Assembly: GCA_044222195.1 (NCBI GenBank)
Contig: JBGANS010000013.1
Location: forward strand, 75,025-139,024
Source: JAHBXE01 sp044222195
GTDB taxonomy: Bacteria; Planctomycetota; Phycisphaerae; Phycisphaerales; UBA1924
DNA length: 64,000 bases
Reading direction: 5' to 3'
Numbering within the stretch: position 1 is the stretch's first letter; each line of letters opens with the position of its first letter. This document shows positions 53,647 through 61,318 of this stretch, one piece after another. The notes beneath the pieces are model-generated. The model was given only the letters and a program-made list of their open reading frames with translations. It had not been told where the DNA came from and ran no database searches. The position numbers and the translations under genes are program-made.

Positions 53647-54684
53647 TCAGTTTCCCTTGAACCGCAGATCGCCCGAGAGCACGCCTTCCTTCATAAGGCC
53701 CTGGATGTGGGCGATGCGCTTGTACTTCTCGCCCTCGAAGTCGTCGGGCGTGAGCTTGTGCTTTTTGAACGTGTTGTAGAGATCTTCGGCCGCGGCCTTC
53801 GCGGTCCACTTGGGAACGAAGTCGGGGAAAGCCTTGGCAAACTTGTCGCCGTTCACTCGGTAGTTCCGCTTGTCGGGCCCGGCGCCGCCCGCGAACTCGA
53901 CCTTGGAGTTGGGCACGGTGTTCTTGACGATCTCGGCGAGGTCGCGGATGCGGTAGTTTTCCTTGCTCGCACAAATGTTGAACGCCTGGCCGGCGACTTT
54001 CTCGCGCGGCGCTTCCATCACGGCGATGAAGGCGCGGGAAATGTCCTCGATGTGGACGAGCGGACGCCACGGCGTGCCATCGCTCTTGAGGAGAACCTGG
54101 CCGGTCGTGTAGGCCCAGGCGGTGAGGTTGTTGACGACGAGATCGAAGCGAATGCGGGCGGAGACTCCGTAGGCGGTGGCGTTGCGAAGGAAGACTGGCG
54201 TGAACTTCGAATCCATCATCGGGGCGACATCGCGCTCAACGCGGACCTTGCTCTCGCCGTAGGGCGTGACGGGGTTGAACGCGGCGTGCTCATCAAGAAG
54301 ACCATCGCCCCCCGCGCCGTAGTTCGAACAGGAGCTCGAGAACACCCAGCGATTCACTCCCGCCTTCTTGCAGAGCTCGGCGAGCTTTACCGAGGCCTTA
54401 TGGTTGATGTCGTACGTGAGCTCGGGCTTGTAGTCGCCGAGGGGATCGTTCGAGAGGCCGGCCAGGTGCAGGCACGCGTCAAAGCCGCCCTGGACATCCT
54501 TCAGCTCGACATCGCGTATGTCCTTGCGGATGTTGGGGACGTTGGCAATCTGGCTGTCGGGGCCGAACGTGCAGCGGCGGAAGATGTCGCTGTCGAGACC
54601 GACGACTTCGTGCCCGCGCTTCTGCAGCATAGGAACCAGCACGACCCCGATATACCCAAGATGCCCGGTGACCAATACTTTCAC
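53647..54684 (-). CDS. NAD-dependent epimerase/dehydratase (SDR family)
   Basis: 345 residues from GTG 54684, with AGGAGG just upstream. Extended SDR: VTGHLGYIGVVLVP (nucleotide-binding glycine motif), HLAGLSNDPLG, SSSCSNYG, and the catalytic Tyr/Lys in TPYGESK. It acts on a nucleotide sugar; by neighbourhood a CDP-linked sugar is likely. It is not a typical RfbG 4,6-dehydratase by length or motifs, so it may be a C3/C5 epimerase or reductase. Confidence 0.85.
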   Translation of the reverse strand: MKVLVTGHLGYIGVVLVPMLQKRGHEVVGLDSDIFRRCTFGPDSQIANVPNIRKDIRDVELKDVQGGFDACLHLAGLSNDPLGDYKPELTYDINHKASVKLAELCKKAGVNRWVFSSSCSNYGAGGDGLLDEHAAFNPVTPYGESKVRVERDVAPMMDSKFTPVFLRNATAYGVSARIRFDLVVNNLTAWAYTTGQVLLKSDGTPWRPLVHIEDISRAFIAVMEAPREKVAGQAFNICASKENYRIRDLAEIVKNTVPNSKVEFAGGAGPDKRNYRVNGDKFAKAFPDFVPKWTAKAAAEDLYNTFKKHKLTPDDFEGEKYKRIAHIQGLMKEGVLSGDLRFKGN

Positions 54685-54744
54685 AATCGCCTCCTATTCC
54701 CGATGCCGCCCATCACTCCGTCTCTGCGTCACTCCGTCACTGTC

Positions 54745-55515
54745 TCACTTCCACATCTTCCACGGCGGATTGCCCTTGTCCCACAGGTCCTGCAACAGGT
54801 GCTTATCCCGCAGCGTGTCCATGCACTGCCAGAATCCCTCGTGCTTGTACGCCATAAGCTGCCCGTCGCGGGCCAGACCCTCCATCGGTTCCTTCTCAAA
54901 CTGCGTCGAATCCCCATCGATGTAGTCAAACACCTTCGGGTCGATCACGAAGAACGCCCCGTTGATCCACCCCTCAGCCGTCTGCGGCTTTTCGGTGAAC
55001 CGCTCGACGCGGTCCCCGTCAAACTCGATGTGCCCGAAGCGCGCCGTCGGCCGCACCGTCGTCACCGTCGCCAGCTTCCCGTGGCTCTTGTGAAACTTCA
55101 ACAGCTTGTTGAGGTCGACGTTCGAAACCCCGTCCCCCCACGTCAGCATGAACGGCTCGTTCCCGATGAACGGCTGCAGCCGCTTGATCCGCCCGCCCGT
55201 CAGCGTCGAGTTCCCCGTGTCGATCAGCTCGATGTTCCAGTCCGGCACATTCCCGTCCAGGTGCGTCACCTGCTTGCTCCGCAGGCTGATCTTCATGCTC
55301 CCCGACAGCGAGGCATAATCGTTGAAGTACTTCTTGATGTAGTCGCCCTTGTACCCAAGCGCGATCACAAAGTCCTTGTGCCCGTAGCTGTAGTAGTGCT
55401 GCATGATGTGCCACAGAATCGGCCGCCCGCCGATCTCGACCATCGGCTTGGGCTTGATCTCCGTCTCCTCAGCAAGCCGCGTTCCCACGCCGCCCGCCAG
55501 AATCGCAACTTTCAT
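54745..55515 (-). CDS. rfbF: Glucose-1-phosphate cytidylyltransferase
   Basis: 256 residues. Transfers CMP from CTP to alpha-D-glucose 1-phosphate, giving CDP-glucose, the entry point to CDP-3,6-dideoxy and branched sugars. ILAGGVGTRLAEETEIKPKPMVEIGGRPILWHIM is the signature motif, followed by FVIALGYKGDYIKKYF and FMLTWGDGVSNVDL. ATG 55515 matches the family start. The 4,6-dehydratase RfbG that would act next is not in the window. It is followed by the SDR gene on the same strand. Confidence 0.93.
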   Translation of the reverse strand: MKVAILAGGVGTRLAEETEIKPKPMVEIGGRPILWHIMQHYYSYGHKDFVIALGYKGDYIKKYFNDYASLSGSMKISLRSKQVTHLDGNVPDWNIELIDTGNSTLTGGRIKRLQPFIGNEPFMLTWGDGVSNVDLNKLLKFHKSHGKLATVTTVRPTARFGHIEFDGDRVERFTEKPQTAEGWINGAFFVIDPKVFDYIDGDSTQFEKEPMEGLARDGQLMAYKHEGFWQCMDTLRDKHLLQDLWDKGNPPWKMWK

Positions 55516-55540
55516 GGTGTCCTCCCCATCGTGCAGTCCT

Positions 55541-56578
55541 TTACAACGTGAAACTCGGCAGGCTCGCGATGAATCCCTTCCTCGCCGACCCATTCAGCAG
55601 CGGCTCGCCCCGCGGCGGCAAGTCCGGCACCTCCGCGCTCGCCCGCGGCCCGATCTCGATCCGCGGTCGCGTCAGCTCCTTGCCCCTGGCATAGTCCGCC
55701 ACACGCCGCAAGCCCCACCCCGCGAGCTTCGACGCGCACGCCACCCGCTCCGTCATCGGCATCGGCAGCCGCCCGATCGCGGCCAGGTAGTACCACATCT
55801 TCGCCGGTGCGTTGCGCAGCTTCGTGTTCTTCTTCTTGGGATCGAACCACTTCATCCGGTCTTCCGCCGTCCGCTGCGAGTTGCAGTAGTTCTCCGCGTG
55901 GTCGCGCCGGAAGAAGTGATACTCCGGGATGTACGCCATATCGCCCTGCAGAAGCATTTCTGCCAGCAGCGTCCGGTCCGACCCGATAAAGCTCCCGTAC
56001 AGGATCGTCCGCTTCAGGAACGACGACCGCATCAGGCCCCAGATTTCGGTGAAGTGATCCACCCACAATACGCGGTAGAACCGTTCCCGCGCCCGCGAAC
56101 CGTTGAGGGGGAACTCCGAGTCATACGTCCCCACCGACTTGCGGTCCCGGTCGATCCGCACGCTCAACGTGTGCACCAGCGCCAGCCTCGGGTCCGCGTC
56201 CAGCCGCTCGACGCACACCTTCAAAAAATCCTTCCCAAGCACATCGTCGTGCGCCGCCCACTTGAAGTACTCCAGCCCCCCGGCCCCCGCTCCCGCCAGT
56301 TCAAAGCACGAGTTGAAGTTCGGCGCCGCCCCGATGTTTTCCGGGTGCCGGTGGTACTCAATCCGCGAATCCATCCCCGCATACTCGCGGCAAATGTCCT
56401 GCGTCCCGTCCGTCGAGCAGTTATCCGTGATGATCAACCGGAAGTCGCCGTAGCTCTGGGCCAGGATCGACTCCACCGCGTCGCGCAGGTAGTTCTGCCC
56501 GTTATACACAGGCAGACCAACGGCGACCCTCGGTCCCCTGCTCCCGCCCGTTCTCGACGTACCCACACCCACGCTCAC
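55541..56578 (-). CDS. GT2-family glycosyltransferase
   Basis: 345 residues from GTG 56578. N-terminal GT-A domain: RVAVGLPVYNGQNYLRDAVESILAQSYGDFRLIITDNCSTDGT, and a DXD-like HDDVLGKDF. The second half, with FWDP-type segments and DHAENYCNSQ, is typical of GT2 enzymes of cell-surface glycans. It adds a sugar from a nucleotide donor. First gene of the minus-strand glycan operon, 25 nt before rfbF. Confidence 0.9.
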   Translation of the reverse strand: MSVGVGTSRTGGSRGPRVAVGLPVYNGQNYLRDAVESILAQSYGDFRLIITDNCSTDGTQDICREYAGMDSRIEYHRHPENIGAAPNFNSCFELAGAGAGGLEYFKWAAHDDVLGKDFLKVCVERLDADPRLALVHTLSVRIDRDRKSVGTYDSEFPLNGSRARERFYRVLWVDHFTEIWGLMRSSFLKRTILYGSFIGSDRTLLAEMLLQGDMAYIPEYHFFRRDHAENYCNSQRTAEDRMKWFDPKKKNTKLRNAPAKMWYYLAAIGRLPMPMTERVACASKLAGWGLRRVADYARGKELTRPRIEIGPRASAEVPDLPPRGEPLLNGSARKGFIASLPSFTL

Positions 56579-56777
56579 ACCTCACCCGCTCATTAGCCCG
56601 GAAAAGGATCGGACTATAGGGAACGCGCCTTGGAAATAACAGCGCGTGCGCCCCATTCAACGCCGCTACAGACCGCCTTTTTCGGACGTGCGCGGCGGAA
56701 ATCCGGCCCCTCGATCACTCGTGAATGCGCCTTCGCACTTCCGTGAACCCGGCGACTCCCGCCACTTCACGTAGTCC

Positions 56778-57998
56778 TTACGCCGCCGCGGCCGCCCCGC
56801 GAAACACCCGCTCGGCCGACTCGGCAAGGGATTTCCCGATAGCGAGCGACGCCGTCGCCGCCGGGCTCGGCGCATTGAGAACATGCAGCATCCCCGGCCC
56901 TTCTGCCAGCCGGAAGTCGTCCAGCAGTTTCCCGTTCACATCAAGAGCTTGAGCCCTGATCCCGGCCCGCCCCGGCGTCACATCCTCCGGCTGAATTTCC
57001 GGAATCAGTTTCTGCAGCGCTTTCACAAACGCCGCCTCGCTCAGGGACCGGCGCATCTCCATTACTCCCATCCGCCAGTGCTGCCGCGCCATCTTCCAGA
57101 AACCCGGGAAGCCCAGCAACTCGCCCAGGTCTTCCGGTGACACGATGTCCCGCGTGTACCCGTTTCGCGCAAAGGCGAGCACCGCATTGGGCCCCGCCTC
57201 CACCGTTCCGTCCGTGGCCCGCGTGAAGTGCACGCCCAGAAACGGGTACCTCGCATCGGGCACCGGGTAGATCAAGTCCTTGACCAATCCGCGCCGGTGC
57301 GGCAGCAGGTCGTAATACTCACCACGAAACGGGATGATTTGCACGCCCGTCTCCACCCCGCACATCCGGGCAATCCGGTCGCACTGCGCCCCGGCGCAGT
57401 TCACGATGTTCGTGCACGCGATCTCCCCCTGCGGCGTGCCCAGCACAAACCCGCCCCGCCGGACCGCGACATCCATCACCCTCGCCCCGCGCCGAACCTC
57501 CCCGCCCAGCTCCCCCACCACCTTGGCCATCTCCTCCAGCACCGACGCATACCGCACGATCCCCGTCTCCCCGACCTCCAGCCCCGCGATCCCCGCCACG
57601 TGCGGCTCTCGCTCGCGCAGCTCCTCCGGCCCGCACCGTCGCACCCGCGTCAACCCGTTCGCCCTTCCTCGCCGCTCCAGCTCATCCAGCGCCGGCAGCT
57701 CCCGCTCTCCCGTCGCCACAATGATCTTCCCGCACCTCTCATGCGTGATCCCACGCTCCGCGCAGAACCGGAACATCTCCTCTCGCCCCGCGGCACACAG
57801 GGTCGCCTTGAGTGACCCCGGCTTGTAATAGATCCCCGAGTGAATCACCCCACTGTTCCGACCCGTCTGGTGCGCCGCCAGTTCCTGCTCCGCCTCCAGC
57901 ACCACCAACGAACGAGCCTGTTTCTCCAGCAGCGCCTTCGCCGTCGCCATGCCGACGATGCCGCCACCGATAATCGCGATGTCAAAGGTGTCGGTCAT
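56778..57998 (-). CDS. lhgO: L-2-hydroxyglutarate oxidase
   Basis: FAD enzyme of 406 residues that oxidises L-2-hydroxyglutarate to 2-oxoglutarate. The dinucleotide motif IAIIGGGIVGMATAKALLE opens the protein; HQTGRNSGVIHSGIYYKPGSLKA is the family-specific segment, and FRGEYYDLLPHRRGLVKDLIYPVPD follows. ATG 57998 (MTDTFDI) is chosen; the open frame upstream runs through the 33-bp repeats and would encode a repetitive basic tail. No electron-acceptor partner gene is adjacent. Confidence 0.9.
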   Translation of the reverse strand: MTDTFDIAIIGGGIVGMATAKALLEKQARSLVVLEAEQELAAHQTGRNSGVIHSGIYYKPGSLKATLCAAGREEMFRFCAERGITHERCGKIIVATGERELPALDELERRGRANGLTRVRRCGPEELREREPHVAGIAGLEVGETGIVRYASVLEEMAKVVGELGGEVRRGARVMDVAVRRGGFVLGTPQGEIACTNIVNCAGAQCDRIARMCGVETGVQIIPFRGEYYDLLPHRRGLVKDLIYPVPDARYPFLGVHFTRATDGTVEAGPNAVLAFARNGYTRDIVSPEDLGELLGFPGFWKMARQHWRMGVMEMRRSLSEAAFVKALQKLIPEIQPEDVTPGRAGIRAQALDVNGKLLDDFRLAEGPGMLHVLNAPSPAATASLAIGKSLAESAERVFRGAAAAA

Positions 57999-58000
57999 GT

Positions 58001-58099
58001 GCCACCGGGCTTCTGCCCGCTGTTTCCCCAAGTGCCACCGGGCTTCTGCCCGGTGTTTCCCCAAGTGGCACCGGGCTTCTGCCCGGTGTTTCCCCGGTT
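58001..58099. repeat. Three tandem 33-bp repeats, each with a strong palindrome
   Basis: Units start at 58001, 58034 and 58067 with a period of 33 bp. Each contains ACCGGGC-TTCT-GCCCGGT (the first copy ends GCCCGCT), a 7-bp perfect hairpin, joined by a TTTCCCC-type spacer. The array lies between the lhgO start and the SIMPL gene stop, 3-101 bp upstream of the lhgO ATG. Confidence 0.9.
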
Positions 58100-58172
58100 G
58101 ACGTCTCCCGCCGAGCCACCCCCAGCGGACCCACACAGTAGATCTACCACCCCACCCCCGCGATTGAACCCC

Positions 58173-58937
58173 CTAAGAACCAATCCCATAGGTCGCCGTC
58201 ACCGACACGAACACATCCTTCTCAATCGTGGACGTGTCGTACGAGCCCGACCCGCTCACATCCGTCGAATACGGCTGCGTGACCTGCACCGGAGCTGTGT
58301 ACAGATTCCTCACATCCGTCACCCGCGCCCCGCTCTTGCCCGCAATCTCATCCGCTCGCGCTTTCGCATCCTGCGCCGCCTCCCCCGCGATCGTAATACG
58401 CAAGTCCGGCAACTTCGTGTAATAGAAGTTCGGCCTCGACGACACCACCTGGACCCCATCCTTGAGCAGCCCCGTCACTCCCCCGCTCGCCCGCGACGCC
58501 TTACCCACATCCCGCGTCGCGATCGAGTATTGCCTTTCCATCGCAACGCCGGCGACTTCCCGCGTCTCCCGGCCCTTGTCGTCAACTCTGCGGAACACTT
58601 TCGTATCGATCGCTCCAAGTTCGATCTCCTCACTCGTAAACCCCTGCTGCGCCAGAAACTCGTTCACCCGCATCGTGGCCCCCTGCAAGCCCGCAAACGC
58701 CGCCGTCAGGTCCTGCCCCTCCGCGCGCACCGTGATCCCCCACACCGCGAGGTCACTCGTGATCCGCTGCCGCGCCGACCCTCGGACGCTGATCTGCGCC
58801 GCCTGCGCCGCGGCACGCTTCGCCCGCCCCTCGTACGCCCGAGACGCCACCACCGTCGACGTCAGGATCGAAAGCCCCACCACCGCCGCCACCGCAACCG
58901 CCCCGCCCGCCACCCGCACCTTCACGCTGTATTCCAT
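58173..58937 (-). CDS. SIMPL (DUF541) domain protein
   Basis: 254 residues. An N-terminal hydrophobic anchor (VAVAAVVGLSILTSTVVAS) precedes the SIMPL domain: ISVRGSARQRITSDLAVWGITVRAEGQDL, GFTSEEIELGAIDTKVFR, and a final YSTDVSGSGSYDTSTIEKDVFVSVTATYG strand region. The family lies in the periplasm or outer envelope and is linked to stress or metal handling. It is followed by the repeat array and lhgO on the same strand. Confidence 0.85.
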   Translation of the reverse strand: MEYSVKVRVAGGAVAVAAVVGLSILTSTVVASRAYEGRAKRAAAQAAQISVRGSARQRITSDLAVWGITVRAEGQDLTAAFAGLQGATMRVNEFLAQQGFTSEEIELGAIDTKVFRRVDDKGRETREVAGVAMERQYSIATRDVGKASRASGGVTGLLKDGVQVVSSRPNFYYTKLPDLRITIAGEAAQDAKARADEIAGKSGARVTDVRNLYTAPVQVTQPYSTDVSGSGSYDTSTIEKDVFVSVTATYGIGS

Positions 58938-59114
58938 GCCCGGTCTCCGACCGCCGCGCCCTCCGGTGTCCTCCCGGCCCCGCTCGCGACCGCTTTCATC
59001 GGCCGCCGCGCTCCCCGCGCGCTCTCATTTCACGGCCACACTTGCGTGTGCACACCCACCCGGGGCGCGTTCGCTGCGCACCCAGCCGCCAGCGCAGATC
59101 CTGCAACGATGCGC

Positions 59115-59795
59115 CTACGGCACAGGCGCGAGAATCGCCTGCTTCTCCACCGGCATATGCACCCGTCTGCCCATCTGCGAGTACCAGTAGAACGACCGGA
59201 TCGGGAAGAACCAGATCTTCCAGATGCGCCGGGCCGTCTTCGCCACGCCCCGCACAAACAGCTTCTCCACCGGCTCCGGCTTCGCCAATCTCAGCATGAA
59301 CCTCGCCCGCAGGAACTCGTCCGCCGCCGTGTGCCGCGTGAGCACCTCATCCAGCCCCAGCCCCGGAAACGCCTGCTTGTACACCCCCGCCGCCTGCGGA
59401 TACAGCACCCCCGCCGCGGCCGAGCACGTCGTCAACCCGCAGTCCCCCTCATATTCCGTGACAAAGTCGTACACCGTCTGCCCGCGCATGGCATAACACG
59501 CCATCACAATCCCGTCCACATCCCGCCGCCAGCACGAAAGGCACGTCCGCGGATTAAACGGCGCGATGAACGTGAACGCCCCCACCCACTCAAACCCATG
59601 CTCCTCCGCCCACTCGTAGCTCTCCGACGACGCCGCGAACCCGCCCGCCTGGGCGTGCGGGTCCACCAGCTCGAGCCTCGCCTTCTTCGACATCTGCCCC
59701 CAAACCTGCCCGAGCATGAAGATGTACGCCGACCCGAAAATAAGCGCGGGAATCCCCACAGCCCTCGCGATCGAGATGACCACATCCCAGCTCAT
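59115..59795 (-). CDS. Membrane-anchored protein, function unknown
   Basis: 226 residues. One N-terminal membrane segment (ISIARAVGIPALIFGSAYIFML), then an alpha/beta domain with SESYEWAEEHGFEWVGAFTFIAPF, several cysteines (CLSCWRRD; DCGLTTCSAA) and a helical tail. I recognise no family. It follows the CoA-transferase gene by 20 nt and may be co-transcribed with it. Confidence 0.65.
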   Translation of the reverse strand: MSWDVVISIARAVGIPALIFGSAYIFMLGQVWGQMSKKARLELVDPHAQAGGFAASSESYEWAEEHGFEWVGAFTFIAPFNPRTCLSCWRRDVDGIVMACYAMRGQTVYDFVTEYEGDCGLTTCSAAAGVLYPQAAGVYKQAFPGLGLDEVLTRHTAADEFLRARFMLRLAKPEPVEKLFVRGVAKTARRIWKIWFFPIRSFYWYSQMGRRVHMPVEKQAILAPVP

Positions 59796-59815
59796 CGCCC
59801 GCGCCCCACCCCACC

Positions 59816-60655
59816 CTAGCCCTTCCTCACCGTCCTCTGCTCAATCCTCTTCTCGGGCACCGTCTTCACAATCCGATCGACATAGCTCCCCGGCGTGTGG
59901 ATCGCATCCGCATCGATCGTCCCGGTCGTCACGACCTCCTCCACCTCCGCGATCACAAACGCCGCCGCCGTCGCCATCATCGGATTGAAATTCCGCGCCG
60001 TCTTCCGATACACCAGGTTCCCGAACTCATCCGCCTTCCACGCCTTCACCAGCGCCAAATCCCCATACAGCCCAGTCTCCAGCACGTATTCCCGCCGCCG
60101 CGAATGCTCCGGCCCCCGCGGCAGCACCTTGGACGCCATTTCCGCATACGTCCCCGAAGTCGCCCCCGGCGTCCGGTTCTGAAAAACCGTGTCCTCCGAC
60201 GGCCGGTAGAACTCGCGAATCTCCTTCCCCGCCGCAACCGGTGTCCCCACCCCCGTCGCCGTGTAAAACGCCGGAATCCCCGCCCCGCCCGCCCGGATCC
60301 GCTCCCCCGCCCGGATCCGCTCCGCCAGCGTCCCCTGCGGGTTAAACTCGACCTCAAGCTCACCCTTCAGAAACTGCTGCTCAAACGTCGCGTTTTCGCC
60401 CACGTAGCTCGAAATCATCTTCCGGATCTGCCGCGTCTTCAGCAGCAGCCCCAGCCCAAAGTCATCCACCCCCGCATTGTTCGAAACGCACGTCAGCCCC
60501 TTCACCCCCGTATCCCGCAGGGCCTTGATCAGGTGCTCGGGGATCCCGCACAGCCCAAAGCCCCCGACCATCACGGTCATGCCGTCCCGTAGAATGCCCT
60601 TGCTCTTCAAGTCAGCGAGTACCGACACCGCCGTATCAAATACCTTCGTTGCCAT
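59816..60655 (-). CDS. scoA: CoA-transferase subunit A (3-oxoacid CoA-transferase type)
   Basis: 279 residues, longer than usual SCOT A subunits (about 230-240). Motifs: VMVGGFGLCGIPEHLIKAL, LTCVSNNAGVDDFGLGLLL, KMISSYVGENATFE, ELEVEFNPQGTLAERIRAG, and GAGIPAFYTATGVGT. The A subunit binds CoA; the catalytic Glu is in subunit B, which is not found here. An in-frame 18-bp direct repeat (60291-60304 and 60309-60322) duplicates the GERIRA unit just before GGAGIP, near the substrate cleft. The start MATKVFD is at 60655. Confidence 0.85.
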   Translation of the reverse strand: MATKVFDTAVSVLADLKSKGILRDGMTVMVGGFGLCGIPEHLIKALRDTGVKGLTCVSNNAGVDDFGLGLLLKTRQIRKMISSYVGENATFEQQFLKGELEVEFNPQGTLAERIRAGERIRAGGAGIPAFYTATGVGTPVAAGKEIREFYRPSEDTVFQNRTPGATSGTYAEMASKVLPRGPEHSRRREYVLETGLYGDLALVKAWKADEFGNLVYRKTARNFNPMMATAAAFVIAEVEEVVTTGTIDADAIHTPGSYVDRIVKTVPEKRIEQRTVRKG

Positions 60656-60718
60656 CCCAAAATCACTCCGTCACTGCGTTTCTGCGCCTCTGCGTTACTG
60701 TTTCTATGCGTCCCTGCC

Positions 60719-61213
60719 CTACTTCTGAAACAACGACTGCTGCGTCTTCACATCCCGCGGCCGCGCTTCCATCTCCCTGATCTCCGCCATCATCTCCCCC
60801 GCCGTCCCGATCTTCAGATACTCGCTCGCAAACCGTATGTACGCCACCTCGTCCAGCTCGCGCAGCTTCGCCATCACCCGCGCCCCGATCGCGCGGCTCT
60901 CCACCTCGCGGTCAAACTCGCGGTGCAGCTCCTCCTCGATCTGGTCCACCAGCGCCGCCTTGACCTCTTCCGGAATCGGCCGCTTCCCGCACGCGATCTG
61001 CACACCCCGCAGGATGTTCTCGCGCGCAAAGGGCACGTGCGACCCATCCCGCTTCACCACCACCAGCCGCGCCGTCTGCTCCACGCGCTCATAGGTCGTG
61101 AACCGCTTCTCGCACTTCCCGCACTGCCGCCGGCGACGAATGACACGCCCGCCCTCGCTCGAGCGCGAGTCGATCACCTTGTCATCGTTGTAGTTACAGA
61201 ACGGGCACAGCAC
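60719..61213 (-). CDS. nrdR: Transcriptional repressor NrdR
   Basis: 164 residues. Zinc ribbon with CPFC (near residue 3) and CGKC (near 31), the YERVEQTARLVVVKRDGSHVPFARENI segment that begins the ATP-cone, and VAYIRFASEYL. Binds ATP/dATP and represses ribonucleotide reductase genes through NrdR boxes. Slightly longer at the C-terminus than E. coli NrdR. No nrd gene is adjacent. Confidence 0.95.
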   Translation of the reverse strand: MLCPFCNYNDDKVIDSRSSEGGRVIRRRRQCGKCEKRFTTYERVEQTARLVVVKRDGSHVPFARENILRGVQIACGKRPIPEEVKAALVDQIEEELHREFDREVESRAIGARVMAKLRELDEVAYIRFASEYLKIGTAGEMMAEIREMEARPRDVKTQQSLFQK

Positions 61214-61234
61214 GAGTCACCACCTCGGTCGGTC

Positions 61235-61264
61235 AAAAGGCCCCGATGCCTTGGCACCAGGGCC
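61235..61264 (-). terminator. Terminator between the SLBB gene and nrdR
   Basis: GGCCC (61239-61243), TGCC and GGCA, then GGGCC (61260-61264) form an extended two-part hairpin. On the minus strand it ends in TTTT. It separates the gene at 61319-63418 from nrdR. Confidence 0.65.
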
Positions 61265-61318
61265 GGTCGCCTCACTACAGGTGGTATCTTCGGGCTTCCC
61301 GGGCCCCGCGTCAAACCC

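Noticed and set aside
53707..55551. 614-codon open frame on the plus strand
   Set aside because: It lies antisense to the SDR and rfbF genes, which have clear family motifs. It is a GC-rich shadow frame.
58001..58099. Possible CRISPR array
   Set aside because: Three directly adjacent copies with no unique spacers and no cas genes; it is a simple tandem repeat.
57840..59819. 659-codon Arg/Pro-rich open frame on the plus strand
   Set aside because: It crosses lhgO, the repeat array and SIMPL on the opposite strand, and its composition (RR, PP, HH runs) is that of an antisense frame.
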